A stretch of DNA of 64,000 bases from Corynebacterium rouxii (GTDB taxonomy: Bacteria; Actinomycetota; Actinomycetes; Mycobacteriales; Mycobacteriaceae), in assembly GCF_902702935.1 (NCBI RefSeq), contig NZ_LR738855.1:620001-684000 (forward strand), read 5' to 3'. Shown piece after piece: positions 43,539 to 52,694 of the stretch. The position numbers and the translations under genes were made by a program. Within the stretch, counting starts at the first letter, position 1. Each line of letters begins with the position of its first letter. Under the pieces are notes generated by a model that was given only the letters and a program-made list of their open reading frames with translations, was not told the origin of the DNA and searched no databases.

Positions 43539-44144
43539 ATGATGGAATTGTTATTACCACGTTCGTGTGGGGGATGTGGACGAGCTGGTATGCGGTGGTG
43601 CCCACGGTGCCAACAGCAATGGCTGGCACCCCCGCAACGTATTTCCACTACCACTGATCCTCATGTGCCTGTGTGGTCCATGGGGGCGTTCGGTCAGTCG
43701 CGACGCCGATCGATCATTCATCTTAAAGAGCGTGGTCGCCGCGACTTGATTCCCTTCATTTCAGCCAGTGTGGCAGCGACTGTGGAATATCTCATAGCGG
43801 CTGGTGATCTAGATCATGATGCGATTTTGGTTCCTGCTCCCACAAAGCGATCATCGGCGCGCAAACGTGGCGGAGATCCAGTGTATGCAGTGTGCAAACA
43901 AACAGGATATCGCTCTGAACAGGCATTATGGGAGAAAGAATCAATGCGTGATTCTGTTGGTTTGGACGTGGCGGCCCGTCGTCGCAACGTTATGGGCAAG
44001 GTGGAACTTGTATTGCGTCCCTCTCGCCCGGTGCTTTTAGTGGACGATGTGGTGACAACGGGGGCAACGATAGCAGAGTCGGTAGCGGTGCTGACCAGTG
44101 CCGGAGTGAAAGTAAGGGGTGCTTTGGGGTGGGCTAGCTCTTAA
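43539..44144 (+). CDS. comF: ComF-family phosphoribosyltransferase-like protein
   Basis: The 201-residue protein has an N-terminal zinc-finger-like segment (CGGCGRAGMRWCPRC) and a C-terminal phosphoribosyltransferase fold with LLVDDVVTTGATIAES, the PRPP loop. ComF is needed for DNA uptake in naturally competent bacteria; in corynebacteria its role is not settled. Two adjacent ATG codons (43539 and 43542) could start it. It follows lpqB and precedes hpf, as in C. glutamicum. Confidence 0.87.
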   Translation: MMELLLPRSCGGCGRAGMRWCPRCQQQWLAPPQRISTTTDPHVPVWSMGAFGQSRRRSIIHLKERGRRDLIPFISASVAATVEYLIAAGDLDHDAILVPAPTKRSSARKRGGDPVYAVCKQTGYRSEQALWEKESMRDSVGLDVAARRRNVMGKVELVLRPSRPVLLVDDVVTTGATIAESVAVLTSAGVKVRGALGWASS

Positions 44145-44279
44145 GTTGGTGAAACCGGTAGCGAAAAGGTTATGACCAGATGTAGTGTTGGCGGTAGAAG
44201 TTGAACCCCGCCAGATAGCGGAAGGTAAGTATCCGACTTACTAAGAACCGTGGCGGCCGACTCAGGAAGGTACGTGATC

Positions 44280-44942
44280 ATGACCACGCCTGCTGGAAGC
44301 AACGAGACCTTGAGCCCAGATGTCAAGGTGACCATCACCGGACGTAACGTAGAAGTGCCTGAGCACTTCGCAGAGCGGGTGAACGCCAAGCTTGCAAAGA
44401 TTTCCCGTCTCGACCCAACGCTGAACTTCTTCCATGTTGAGTTGCAGCATGAGCCAAACCCTCGTCGCTCTGAGCAATCTGATCGTATTCAGATCACCGC
44501 TACAGGTAAGGGTCACATCGCCCGCGCCGAGGCTAAGGAAGACAGCTTCTACGCTGCTCTTGAGACTGCGCTGGCTCGTATGGAGCGTTCGCTGCGTAAG
44601 GTTAAGGCTCGTCGTTCTATCTCCTTGTCCGGCCACCGTGCGCCTCTGGGTACCGGCGAGGCTGCAGCTGAGCTTGTTAAGGAAGCTGAAGTTGCTCGCG
44701 AGGAAAACAAGTACGATCACGATCCTTATGCCGACAAGGTGGAAGATGTCATTCCAGGCCAGATCGTTCGTACCAAGGAGCACCCATCTACTCCCATGAG
44801 CGTGGATGATGCGCTTTCTGAGATGGAACTCGTGGGACACGATTTCTACCTCTTTGTTAATGAAGAAACTGGCCAGCCATCGGTGGTTTACCGCCGCCGC
44901 GCATTTGACTACGGCTTGATTTCTCTAGCTAAAGAAGGATAG
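44280..44942 (+). CDS. hpf: Ribosome hibernation promoting factor, long form
   Basis: The 220-residue protein inactivates ribosomes as 100S dimers in stationary phase. The N-terminal domain (VKVTITGRNVEVPEHFAERV) is the S30AE fold; the linker is rich in charged residues; the C-terminal dimerisation domain ends DALSEMELVGHDFYLFVNEE and VVYRRRAFDYGLI. The ATG at 44280 lies 9 bases after AGGAAGG; an ATG 30 bases upstream lacks such a site. A clear terminator follows. Confidence 0.95.
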   Translation: MTTPAGSNETLSPDVKVTITGRNVEVPEHFAERVNAKLAKISRLDPTLNFFHVELQHEPNPRRSEQSDRIQITATGKGHIARAEAKEDSFYAALETALARMERSLRKVKARRSISLSGHRAPLGTGEAAAELVKEAEVAREENKYDHDPYADKVEDVIPGQIVRTKEHPSTPMSVDDALSEMELVGHDFYLFVNEETGQPSVVYRRRAFDYGLISLAKEG

Positions 44943-45013
44943 GCATTATCCCAAGGTCAGCACACGATAGCGCTATTGTGGATAGCGTGATTGTGTTAGC
45001 CTAGGCTAAATTG

Positions 45014-45052
45014 AGAACCCAGATCTCCGGCACTCGGTGATCTGGGTTCTTG
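45014..45052 (+). terminator. Terminator after hpf
   Basis: AGAACCCAGATC (45014-45025) pairs perfectly with GATCTGGGTTCT (45039-45050) over 12 bp with a 13-nt loop. It separates hpf from secA1. Confidence 0.85.
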
Positions 45053-45119
45053 GTATAAGGTAGCAATGACCTAGAATGTCTACGTTAAGACGAAACTATT
45101 TTCAAAGGATTCAGTACAC

Positions 45120-47681
45120 GTGTTTGGACTTTCCAAGATGCTTCGCGTTGGCGAAGGACGGGCCGTCAAGCGCCTGAAGAAGATCGCTGATGATGTGATC
45201 GCACTCGAGGCGGATTACACCGATCTTACTGACGAGGAGCTCAAGGCTAAGACCCATGAATTCCAAGAGCGCATTACGCAAGGTGAATCAGTAGATGATC
45301 TCTTGCTTGAGGCATTTGCGGTCGCCCGTGAGGCGTCGTGGCGCGTGCTGGGTCAGAAGCACTACCCAGTGCAGATTATGGGTGGTGCTGCGTTGCACTT
45401 TGGCAACGTTGCCGAGATGCGTACTGGTGAGGGTAAGACCTTGACCTGTGTGCTTCCCGCATACCTCAATGCTCTCGAGGGCAAGGGTGTTCATGTTGTT
45501 ACCGTGAACGATTACTTGGCTAAGCGTGACGCTGAGTGGATGGGCCGTGTGCACCGCTGGCTAGGCCTGAAGGTTGGCGTGATCTTGGCTAATATGCAGC
45601 CTGCGGAGCGTCGTGAAGCCTACAACGCCGACATCACTTATGGCACCAACAACGAGTTGGGCTTTGATTACCTGCGTGACAACATGGTGCGCTCCCTTGA
45701 TGAGCTCGTTCAGCGTGGCCACCACTATGCGATCGTGGATGAGGTTGACTCCATTCTTATCGACGAGGCGCGTACGCCACTGATTATCTCCGGCCCAGTG
45801 GACGGATCATCGCAGTGGTACAGTGTGTTCGCTCAGATCGTTCCTCGTATGACCCGCGATATTCATTATGAAGTGGATAACCGCAAGCGCACCGTAGGTG
45901 TGCGTGAAGAGGGCGTAGCGTTCGTTGAAGACCAGCTCGGTATTGATAACCTTTATGCACCTGAGCACTCCCAGCTGGTGAGCTACCTTAACAATGCTAT
46001 CAAGGCTAAGGAACTGTTCAACCGTGACAAGGACTACATCGTGCGCAACGGTGAAGTTCTGATCGTTGATGACTTCACAGGTCGTGTTCTTGATGGCCGC
46101 CGCTACAACGAGGGCATGCACCAGGCGATCGAGGCGAAAGAAAACGTCGAGATCAAAAACGAGAACCAGACTCTGGCAACCATCACGTTGCAGAACTACT
46201 TCCGTTTGTACGACAAGTTGTCGGGTATGACGGGTACCGCAGAAACGGAAGCATCCGAGCTGCACCAGATCTACAAACTTGACGTTATCCCGATTCCTAC
46301 CAACCGTCCGAACCAGCGTGAAGACATGACTGACTTGGTGTACAAGACCCAAGAGGCCAAGTTCGCTGCCGTGGTGGACGACATCTCTGAACGCGTAGCA
46401 AAGGGACAACCAGTTCTGGTTGGTACCACGTCTGTTGAGCGCTCCGAGTATCTCTCCCAGCTGCTGCAGCGCCGTGGAATCAAGCACAGTGTGCTCAACG
46501 CTAAGTTCCACGAGCAGGAAGCCCAGATTGTGGCCAAGGCGGGTCTGCCTGGTGCAGTTACCGTGGCAACAAACATGGCCGGTCGTGGTACCGACATCGT
46601 GCTTGGTGGTAACGCCGACATCATTGCTGATACCAACCTGCGTGAGCGCGGTCTCAACCCTGTTGATACTCCTGAAGAGTACGAGGCAGCATGGGATGCC
46701 GAGCTCGCACACGTTAAAGAAGATGGTGCGAAGAAAGCCGAAAAGGTTCGTGAAGCAGGCGGCCTTTATGTTTTGGGTACCGAGCGTCACGAGTCGCGTC
46801 GTATTGATAACCAGTTGCGTGGTCGTGCTGGTCGTCAGGGCGATCCAGGCACCACCCGTTTCTACCTGTCCATGCGCGATGACCTCATGGTTCGTTTTGT
46901 TGGCCAGACCATGGAAAACATGATGAACCGTCTCAACGTCCCAGACGATGTGCCTATCGAGGCCAAGATGGTGACCAACTCCATCAAGTCCGCTCAGACT
47001 TCTGTGGAGAACCAGAACTTTGAGATGCGTAAGAACGTCTTGAAGTACGACGAAGTGATGAACGAGCAGCGCAAGGTCATTTACACCGAGCGTCGTGAGA
47101 TTCTTGAATCGGCTGACATCGCGGCTGACATCCAAAAGATGATCGATGACACTATCGGTGCCTATGTCGATGCTGCGACCGCGACCGGCTACGTTGAGGA
47201 CTGGGACCTAGAAACCCTCTGGAACGCTCTCGAGTCTCTCTATGGTCCATCCTTTAGCGCACAAGAGCTTATTGACGGCGATGCTTACGGTGAGCCAGGT
47301 GAGCTTTCTGCCTCCGATCTGCGTAAAGCTGTGCTGGAAGACGCACACAAGCAGTACGCGGAGCTGGAGGAAAACGTCACCGCTATCGGTGGCGAGGCAC
47401 AGATGCGCAACATTGAGCGCATGGTCATCCTGCCGGTTATCGACACCAAGTGGCGCGAGCACCTCTATGAGATGGATTACCTCAAGGAAGGTATTGGCCT
47501 ACGTGCCATGGCTCAGCGCGACCCACTGGTTGAGTACCAGAAGGAAGGCGGCGACATGTTCAACGCCATGAAGGACGCTGTAAAGGAAGAAACCGTTCGC
47601 CAGCTATTCTTGCTGCGCAAGCAGTTTGCAGCTGCAAATGAGCAGCTAGCGGAAACTGAAGAGGGCATCGTAGAAGCCTAA
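45120..47681 (+). CDS. secA: Preprotein translocase ATPase SecA1
   Basis: The 853-residue ATPase drives protein export through SecYEG. It has the Walker A region [10 protein letters not shown], Walker [14 protein letters not shown], the preprotein cross-linking domain, [12 protein letters not shown], and the second motor domain with [10 protein letters not shown], then the helical wing. The C-terminal zinc-binding tail of many SecA proteins is absent, which is normal for actinobacterial SecA1. The GTG at 45120 has AAAGGA about 10 bases upstream. Confidence 0.97.
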   Translation: MFGLSKMLRVGEGRAVKRLKKIADDVIALEADYTDLTDEELKAKTHEFQERITQGESVDDLLLEAFAVAREASWRVLGQKHYPVQIMGGAALHFGNVAEMRTGEGKTLTCVLPAYLNALEGKGVHVVTVNDYLAKRDAEWMGRVHRWLGLKVGVILANMQPAERREAYNADITYGTNNELGFDYLRDNMVRSLDELVQRGHHYAIVDEVDSILIDEARTPLIISGPVDGSSQWYSVFAQIVPRMTRDIHYEVDNRKRTVGVREEGVAFVEDQLGIDNLYAPEHSQLVSYLNNAIKAKELFNRDKDYIVRNGEVLIVDDFTGRVLDGRRYNEGMHQAIEAKENVEIKNENQTLATITLQNYFRLYDKLSGMTGTAETEASELHQIYKLDVIPIPTNRPNQREDMTDLVYKTQEAKFAAVVDDISERVAKGQPVLVGTTSVERSEYLSQLLQRRGIKHSVLNAKFHEQEAQIVAKAGLPGAVTVATNMAGRGTDIVLGGNADIIADTNLRERGLNPVDTPEEYEAAWDAELAHVKEDGAKKAEKVREAGGLYVLGTERHESRRIDNQLRGRAGRQGDPGTTRFYLSMRDDLMVRFVGQTMENMMNRLNVPDDVPIEAKMVTNSIKSAQTSVENQNFEMRKNVLKYDEVMNEQRKVIYTERREILESADIAADIQKMIDDTIGAYVDAATATGYVEDWDLETLWNALESLYGPSFSAQELIDGDAYGEPGELSASDLRKAVLEDAHKQYAELEENVTAIGGEAQMRNIERMVILPVIDTKWREHLYEMDYLKEGIGLRAMAQRDPLVEYQKEGGDMFNAMKDAVKEETVRQLFLLRKQFAAANEQLAETEEGIVEA

Positions 47682-47701
47682 TTTCTTTCAGCACATAACA
47701 A

Positions 47702-47734
47702 ACGCCGCCTCCTGTTCTTTCAGGGAGGCGGCGT
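47702..47734 (+). terminator. Terminator after secA1
   Basis: ACGCCGCCTCC (47702-47712) pairs with GGAGGCGGCGT (47724-47734) over 11 bp. It lies 20 bases after secA1 and 8 bases after the stop of the opposing gene. Confidence 0.85.
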
Positions 47735-47742
47735 CGCTGGTT

Positions 47743-48186
47743 TTATGGTGAAGGTCTATTAGGTGGTGGCTCGATAAGGCGCAGGCTGCGCATTCGAATC
47801 ACCTGTGGATGCGCGCTGGTAGGATCACGAGGTTCGAATTGTGCGAGAAATCCAATGTGGCGTCCTTGGAAGGTACTTGATCCTACTGCATCGATGAGCT
47901 GGTTGCGCTGATGAAAATGCAGGCTTTCGACGATTAATGGGGTGGGTGCTACTGGCGCTTTGCCGCGTCTTCTGGCGGATACTAGGCGCCGGATTTGCTC
48001 GGAGTAGAGGGCGTCGGCAAGCGTTGATGCGTGACGACGCCCAAATGCGGCATTGAGTGCTGTCGCAGAAAGCGTGAATGCGTCGCGCTTGATTTTTGTG
48101 GGTAGGCGACGAGGGGGTTCGGAAGGAATCGACGATTCCTTCCGAAAGGATTTGAGATAGCACATCCCTGGGATTGGGGTTAGCAT
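47743..48186 (-). CDS. Rv3235-like family protein
   Basis: The 147-residue protein resembles the Rv3235 (DUF6459) family in its C-terminal two-thirds: ALNAAFGRRHASTLADALYS, VESLHFHQRNQLIDAVGS and GRHIGFLAQFEPRD. Its function is unknown. The ATG at 48186 is chosen because AAGGAG lies upstream and the family core begins soon after; the frame is open to 48288. Its N-terminal part carries the best copy of the dispersed palindrome, which is read as FRKESSIPSE. Confidence 0.7.
   Translation of the reverse strand: MLTPIPGMCYLKSFRKESSIPSEPPRRLPTKIKRDAFTLSATALNAAFGRRHASTLADALYSEQIRRLVSARRRGKAPVAPTPLIVESLHFHQRNQLIDAVGSSTFQGRHIGFLAQFEPRDPTSAHPQVIRMRSLRLIEPPPNRPSP
48118..48146. repeat. Dispersed palindrome, copy 4 (best preserved)
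   Basis: The 14-base arms TTCGGAAGGAATCG (48118-48131) and CGATTCCTTCCGAA (48133-48146) flank a single A and are exact complements. The same core appears at 4389, 4872 and 24116. Confidence 0.85.
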
Positions 48187-48346
48187 GATGATGTAGTGGC
48201 TCCTTGAGCGGGATTGTTTGTACTCAAGGCAGACAAATTTGGGCATGTGTGACGCGTGGGCGCGCGTTCGGACCGACTTGTGTGACACAATAGCGGAGAA
48301 TGTTCGTAAATTCTATACCTTTTATATACGGAGGTGGGGATAGGCC

Positions 48347-48757
48347 GTGCGTGGCTTGATCGTCGATTATGTAGGTGTCCTCGATGGACCGGATGAGGAC
48401 CAGCGTCGCTGGCGTAACCTCTTGGCTGCTGCTCGTGCACATGGCATTGGCACTGCGGTGTTGTCGAACGATCCTGGTGGCCCAGCGGCTGATCCTATTC
48501 GCGTGTTGCAAACACAGGGCATTGTGGATGCGGTGATTTTGAGCGGTGAGATTGGCGCGGAGAAGCCTTCGGAGGCTGCGTTCCAAGCGGCTGCGGATGC
48601 GATTGATTTGCCTATGCGTGATTGCGTGATGGTGGATGATTCCATTTTGAATGTGCGTGGCGCTGTGGAAAGCGGTCTTGTTGGTGTGTTTTATCAGCAG
48701 TTTGACCGTGCGGTTGTAGAGATCGCGGGCCTGTTCGGCCTTGACGGCGAGTTCTAG
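48347..48757 (+). CDS. HAD-like protein lacking the second motif I aspartate
   Basis: The 136-residue protein has a reduced HAD fold: motif I GLIVDYVGVLDG, motif II VLSND, the conserved lysine in EKPSEAAF and motif IV VMVDDSILN. Motif I normally reads DxDx(T/V); here the second aspartate, the general acid/base, is valine, so phosphatase activity is doubtful. The cap domain is nearly absent. The GTG at 48347 follows GGAGGTGGG. The DUF6912 gene follows 11 bases later. Confidence 0.85.
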   Translation: MRGLIVDYVGVLDGPDEDQRRWRNLLAAARAHGIGTAVLSNDPGGPAADPIRVLQTQGIVDAVILSGEIGAEKPSEAAFQAAADAIDLPMRDCVMVDDSILNVRGAVESGLVGVFYQQFDRAVVEIAGLFGLDGEF

Positions 48758-48768
48758 AGGAGTTCGAC

Positions 48769-49275
48769 ATGCGGGTTTATCTTCCGGCTACTTTTTCCAT
48801 TCTGCAAGAGCTGGATGCGCAGGGCAGTATTGTTGCGCGTTCGGGGTATGGCTTTGCGGTAACGCCTGCGCTGCGGGATTTTTATACTGCAGGTGATGAG
48901 GAGGAAATCGCGGAGTCTGCGTTTGAGGATGCGGCTTTGGCATCGATTCGTTTGCTGGCGATTGGTGACCAAGAAGCATTCCCGTATCGCCGTGTGGTGG
49001 TGTCGGTGGATGTTCCTGATGAGGTGATTACTCTTCGGCCGGATCTCGGCGAGTCTGTTGTGGTGTTGGATCCTGCGGTTGTGGGCTTCGATTCTGTTGC
49101 AGCGATTCACGTGGATGTAGAAGGCTCGGAAGCTGCCACGGCTAAGGCTATTGAGGTTATCGATGCCGCTGATTTGGGCGATGAGGATGCCGAGTTGGCG
49201 GTAGGTGATGCTTTGGATAATTTCTTGGCGTGGTACGACCCATCAGAGTTGTCGGCTTTGGTGGATCTGCTGTAG
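48769..49275 (+). CDS. DUF6912 family protein
   Basis: The 168-residue protein begins MRVYLPATFSILQELDAQGS and has FAVTPALRDFY, RRVVVSVDVPDE and IHVDVEGSEAA, the pattern of the actinobacterial DUF6912 family. Function unknown. It has an acidic composition and no membrane segment. GAGGAG precedes the ATG, and it forms an operon with the HAD-like gene; a hairpin terminator follows. Confidence 0.82.
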   Translation: MRVYLPATFSILQELDAQGSIVARSGYGFAVTPALRDFYTAGDEEEIAESAFEDAALASIRLLAIGDQEAFPYRRVVVSVDVPDEVITLRPDLGESVVVLDPAVVGFDSVAAIHVDVEGSEAATAKAIEVIDAADLGDEDAELAVGDALDNFLAWYDPSELSALVDLL

Positions 49276-49291
49276 ATCATCTTTTTTAAGG

Positions 49292-49328
49292 CGCACTCTT
49301 GTCACGATTGTGGCAGGGGTGCGTTTTT
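49292..49328 (+). terminator. Terminator after the DUF6912 gene
   Basis: CGCACTCTTGTCAC (49292-49305) pairs with GTGGCAGGGGTGCG (49310-49323) over 14 positions, three of them G-U, and TTTTT follows at once. It is a typical intrinsic terminator. Confidence 0.88.
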
Positions 49329-49486
49329 GTGTTTTCCCTGTTCAGGTTGCGCATATTTACCCTCACGGGGTTAGTTCTCCACAGGGGTTGACCAGCAGGT
49401 TTTGAAGTGCCCCAGGTTTTGTTCCGTTTGAGTAGATGGGAAAATCTGGGGTACTTCACTTCTAGCATAGAGAATTAACTCTTAAG

Positions 49487-49813
49487 CTACGCTAGCCCTA
49501 ACTTCAGCGCATTATCGCTTATAGCTGAAAGTAGAGCTTTGTTCCCATCTATCTGCTGGGCATTTGCCCGTTTTCTTCTTGTTGAGGAGGGGGTGTCTCG
49601 GGTTGATGTTCCGAAGCTCAACATGCATCCGGACAATAGGAAACCGCTGATTTGTAAGTGGGTGGCCCAATTTCCACCGCCACCGGAAACAACAAGGAAA
49701 ATAGTAAACGTGATAGCGGCTAGACAATGAATGGCAAGACGACTATGTGCTCGCAGCTGTCGATTTTTTGGCCATACTTTATTAACGAACCAGCTCACTG
49801 CTGAAAGAATCAA
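49487..49813 (-). CDS. Small hypothetical membrane protein, possibly truncated
   Basis: I do not recognise this 108-residue protein. It has hydrophobic stretches (LAIHCLAAITFTIFLVVSGG and ATHLQISGFLLSGCMLSFG) and a polar C-terminus. The only start in frame is a TTG at 49813 without a ribosome-binding site, while the matching frame continues upstream through GIIFYLILS to a stop, so the N-terminus may be lost. It lies in the AT-rich accessory patch. Confidence 0.4.
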   Translation of the reverse strand: MILSAVSWFVNKVWPKNRQLRAHSRLAIHCLAAITFTIFLVVSGGGGNWATHLQISGFLLSGCMLSFGTSTRDTPSSTRRKRANAQQIDGNKALLSAISDNALKLGLA

Positions 49814-49935
49814 ATAAAAAATTATCCCAGCTAGTATCCCCCGGAACTATATAGAGCATGTTTTCCCTTCTTCAACAGAGAGTTTGGACTCTAACCAGTA
49901 AAATTCTAGAAGTCTCAATATGTCTTGCAAACCCA

Positions 49936-50708
49936 TTAACTAGGATTGATTGGCTCTTGGGTAGAGCTTTTTGCGGACTCCGAAACAGCTACATCGCTTT
50001 TTGTCTTATCACCAGCCGGTGTTTCTGTTGCCAAGTCTGAAGTTTCTGTCGCGGTAGCCGGATTCGTTTCTCCAAGGGTTTGCTCCAGTTTGGCGTCTTC
50101 TGTGTCGACTGGGAACAAAGGAACCTCGTTCGTAATCTTGGAAGTATCTACGGTTGTTGGATTAACAACTTCTATTTCTTCCATTCCCGGATCATTCGAA
50201 GGGATAATCGTATCCTCAGGCGATATGGAGCGGAAAGACCGAATCAAAGGAGTGAATTTGTCACTGGTGATGTAGGTTGTCGGCGAATTGTTGATTCGTT
50301 TCTGTAGATTTTGTGAAAACTTTGACCACGAATATCGAGCAACAGTTTCCGAATTCAATGGACCCAAATATGACGCGTTGGATACTGGACCGGAAGCCTG
50401 TACTCGAAGGCGGATATTCGTTGCCCCGTTGTAGCTGTAAGTCGTGAACTTAAAGTTGATCAGGTGATCCGCTCCCTCAGGATGTCCTTCTAATGAGCGA
50501 ATGCTGAAACCATCTGCCGAGATTGCTTCGATTTTGACTGGAGCTTTTGTACCGCCCACTGTGTCTAGTTCACAGTTGGCCCCAACATAGAGTTCATCAG
50601 GACACCCAGTGAACGTGAAATTCATCGGCTGTAGCAGATGGCGTAGCAACGAGGGAAAGGGAAGAGAGGGGCTGCACAGGTAGTTAGAATGAGACGTCTA
50701 ATCTTCAT
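49936..50708 (-). pseudogene. Secreted hypothetical protein with disrupted signal peptide
   Basis: An ATG at 50708, 6 bases after GAGGA, begins MKIRRLILTTCAAPLFPF, a plausible signal peptide. That frame stops after 28 codons. A second frame shows ATPSATADE, a plausible cleavage region, and a third carries the mature part: NFTFTGCPDELYVGANCELD to the stop at 49936, about 230 residues, ending in a Thr/Glu-rich tail. At least two small frameshifts therefore separate the start from the body of the gene. I do not recognise the family. A start within the third frame at 50649 (TTG) lacks a ribosome-binding site. Confidence 0.55.
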
Positions 50709-50844
50709 TTTATCCTCAGGGGGAACTGATTGGTTTAGAGATGAGAATTACGTTGACTTCAACTATTGATTATTGTGGTTCTAAGTTTGCTTTCGGATTA
50801 ATAGCTAAGGTCAACGATCGGTGTAGTTAAAATTGAGATTGTTA

Positions 50845-51461
50845 TCCGGGGAACAGGGCGCAGTTCATTGCGCCGCGAGGTAGAGAAATTGCGGGCGGAA
50901 AACGCGTATTTTAAAAAAATGCGGGACTTGAGGAACCAACGACGAGGTTAAAAGCCGAGGTCATTGTCATCTGCTAAGTCAACTCATCGATTGGGTGATC
51001 TGTTGGTTGTGGCAGGTCTTTGCCCGGTCAATCCTGTTGTACAGCGTTATCTCCCTTACCCACTACAGTCTTGACGTCACAGTCTCTGCGTGACGCCATT
51101 GCGCAGCAATCACCAGGGCAAGGACTATTTGTGCATACAGGTCAAGGGATCCAGTACCAGCATTTCAGCTGATGTGGGCTCATCGCAAGCATCGGTGGAG
51201 TGCAGTCAATGTCAAAGAAAGGCAACTGCTATGGCAATGCGGTGATGGGAAAACTTCTTCGGGTACTTAAAGATTGAGATGTGCCACGGTGAATCTTTTA
51301 GCAGCCTGTAGGAGTTCTACAAAGCAATCGATGATGATATCTACTGGTACAACCATGAACGCATGCAGAAGCGACTCAAGGGTCTGACTCCGATGTGCTA
51401 TCGGAACCAGATCCTTGAATCCTTCACCACATAGGATAAAACCAGTCCAACTTCCGGGGGA
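50845..51461 (+). mobile_element. Decayed IS3-family insertion sequence
   Basis: Translated pieces on the plus strand match an IS3-family element. The orfA C-terminus is seen as LRREVEKLRAENAYFKKMRD near 50860-50935. The orfB C-terminus is seen as HTGQGIQYQHFS, SMSKKGNCYGNAVMGKLLRV and ERMQKRLKGLTPMCYRNQ in more than one frame, near 51130-51435. Stops and frame changes interrupt it, the first catalytic aspartate region is missing, and the motif normally ending in the catalytic glutamate reads NAVMGK. The right end near CCAACTTCCGGGGG resembles IS150-type ends; I could not find the left end. Confidence 0.78.
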
Positions 51462-51609
51462 CATGTTCAGCATGAGGGGTAGGGGGTGGTCTTTCTTAGG
51501 ACAGATACTTTTCTCTCCAAATGTTTGACGGGAAAACCTACGCTGACGTAACATGCATACTCACTTCGGTTACTTAACCGTAGGTTACGTTTGGGAAGGG
51601 AAGAATGTC

Positions 51610-52680
51610 ATGGCACGGACGTCGAAAGATCGTCTCTCAAAAGTGCGAAAAATCCTCGGCAGATTTACCACCCCACTTCTGCCAGATGATTACTCGGTGC
51701 TGATTAACCCACGCTGGTCAACCCGCGAACTTCGTGGAACTATCGCAACTGTTCGTCGAGAAGCAGACGTTGTCCATCTTGACATCGTGCCAGGCTGGGG
51801 TGTGCCCACTGAGTTTGAGCCTGGTCAATTTATCGGAATCGGCGTGGAAGTAGATGGTCGTTATATTTGGCGCAGCTATTCACTGACCTGCACACCGACA
51901 ACCTCTGACTCATTGTTATCGATCACAGTGCGCGCGGTAGAACACGGCAAACTCTCAAATCACTTAGTAGGCCACGCTACTCCAGGAACAACGGTGCGGT
52001 TGTCGGCACCCGCTGGCAATTTTCATCTCCCCACTCCGTTGCCGCCAAAACTTGCCTTGATTGCCGCTGGAACGGGCATCACTCCGATTATCTCCATGTT
52101 GCGCACGATGGCTGAGCGCAAGCAGTTTGCTGAAACTGATGTGGTGTTGGTGTATTCGATACGCGATCGCGCCCATGGGCTGTTTCTTGAGGCGCTAGCG
52201 CGGATGGCAACGCAACACCCGCAGCTGCGTGTGGTGGTACAAGAGACTTCCTCACAGTGGCGGGTGACACCGGAGACCGTGGCGTCGATAGTTCCTGATA
52301 TTACGAGCCGCACCGTGTTCGCCTGCGGTCCTTCCGCCATGCTTGATGCTTACGAGTCATGGGCGAGCGCGAATCACGTGGATCTCACGACTGAGCGGTT
52401 TCTGCTCGATCGGAAGGCCACGACAGCACAGGGCGGCACGGTGAGCTTTGGGCAGCGTGCCAGTGTGCTTGTCGACGGCGCCACCACGGTGCTCGAAGCA
52501 GGAGAGCAGGCGGGAGTACAGCTTCCTTTCGGTTGCCGTATGGGGTTGTGTCACACCTGCGTGCGTCCGCTGACTAACGGCCACGCAACCAACCTTGTCA
52601 CTGGCGAGACTCATGAACCGGGGTCACGTATTCGTACCTGCGTGTGCGTAGCAGCAGGCGACATCACCATCGAAGCATAG
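51610..52680 (+). CDS. Ferredoxin reductase-type electron-transfer protein
   Basis: The 356-residue protein has an FAD domain (YIWRSYSLTC), an NAD(P)H domain (LALIAAGTGITPIISMLRTM) and a C-terminal plant-type 2Fe-2S domain with CRMGLCHTC and a last cysteine in RTCVCVAAGD. It resembles Rv3230c, which passes electrons to the acyl-CoA desaturase DesA3; the next gene here is a desaturase. The ATG at 51610 lies 9 bases after GGAAGGG; an ATG at 51553 has no such site. Confidence 0.93.
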   Translation: MARTSKDRLSKVRKILGRFTTPLLPDDYSVLINPRWSTRELRGTIATVRREADVVHLDIVPGWGVPTEFEPGQFIGIGVEVDGRYIWRSYSLTCTPTTSDSLLSITVRAVEHGKLSNHLVGHATPGTTVRLSAPAGNFHLPTPLPPKLALIAAGTGITPIISMLRTMAERKQFAETDVVLVYSIRDRAHGLFLEALARMATQHPQLRVVVQETSSQWRVTPETVASIVPDITSRTVFACGPSAMLDAYESWASANHVDLTTERFLLDRKATTAQGGTVSFGQRASVLVDGATTVLEAGEQAGVQLPFGCRMGLCHTCVRPLTNGHATNLVTGETHEPGSRIRTCVCVAAGDITIEA

Positions 52681-52694
52681 GACGGAACACTCTC

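Noticed and set aside
45807..47135. 442-codon antisense frame inside secA1
   Set aside because: It is a shadow caused by codon bias in a highly expressed gene; its product has no recognisable family and no ribosome-binding site.
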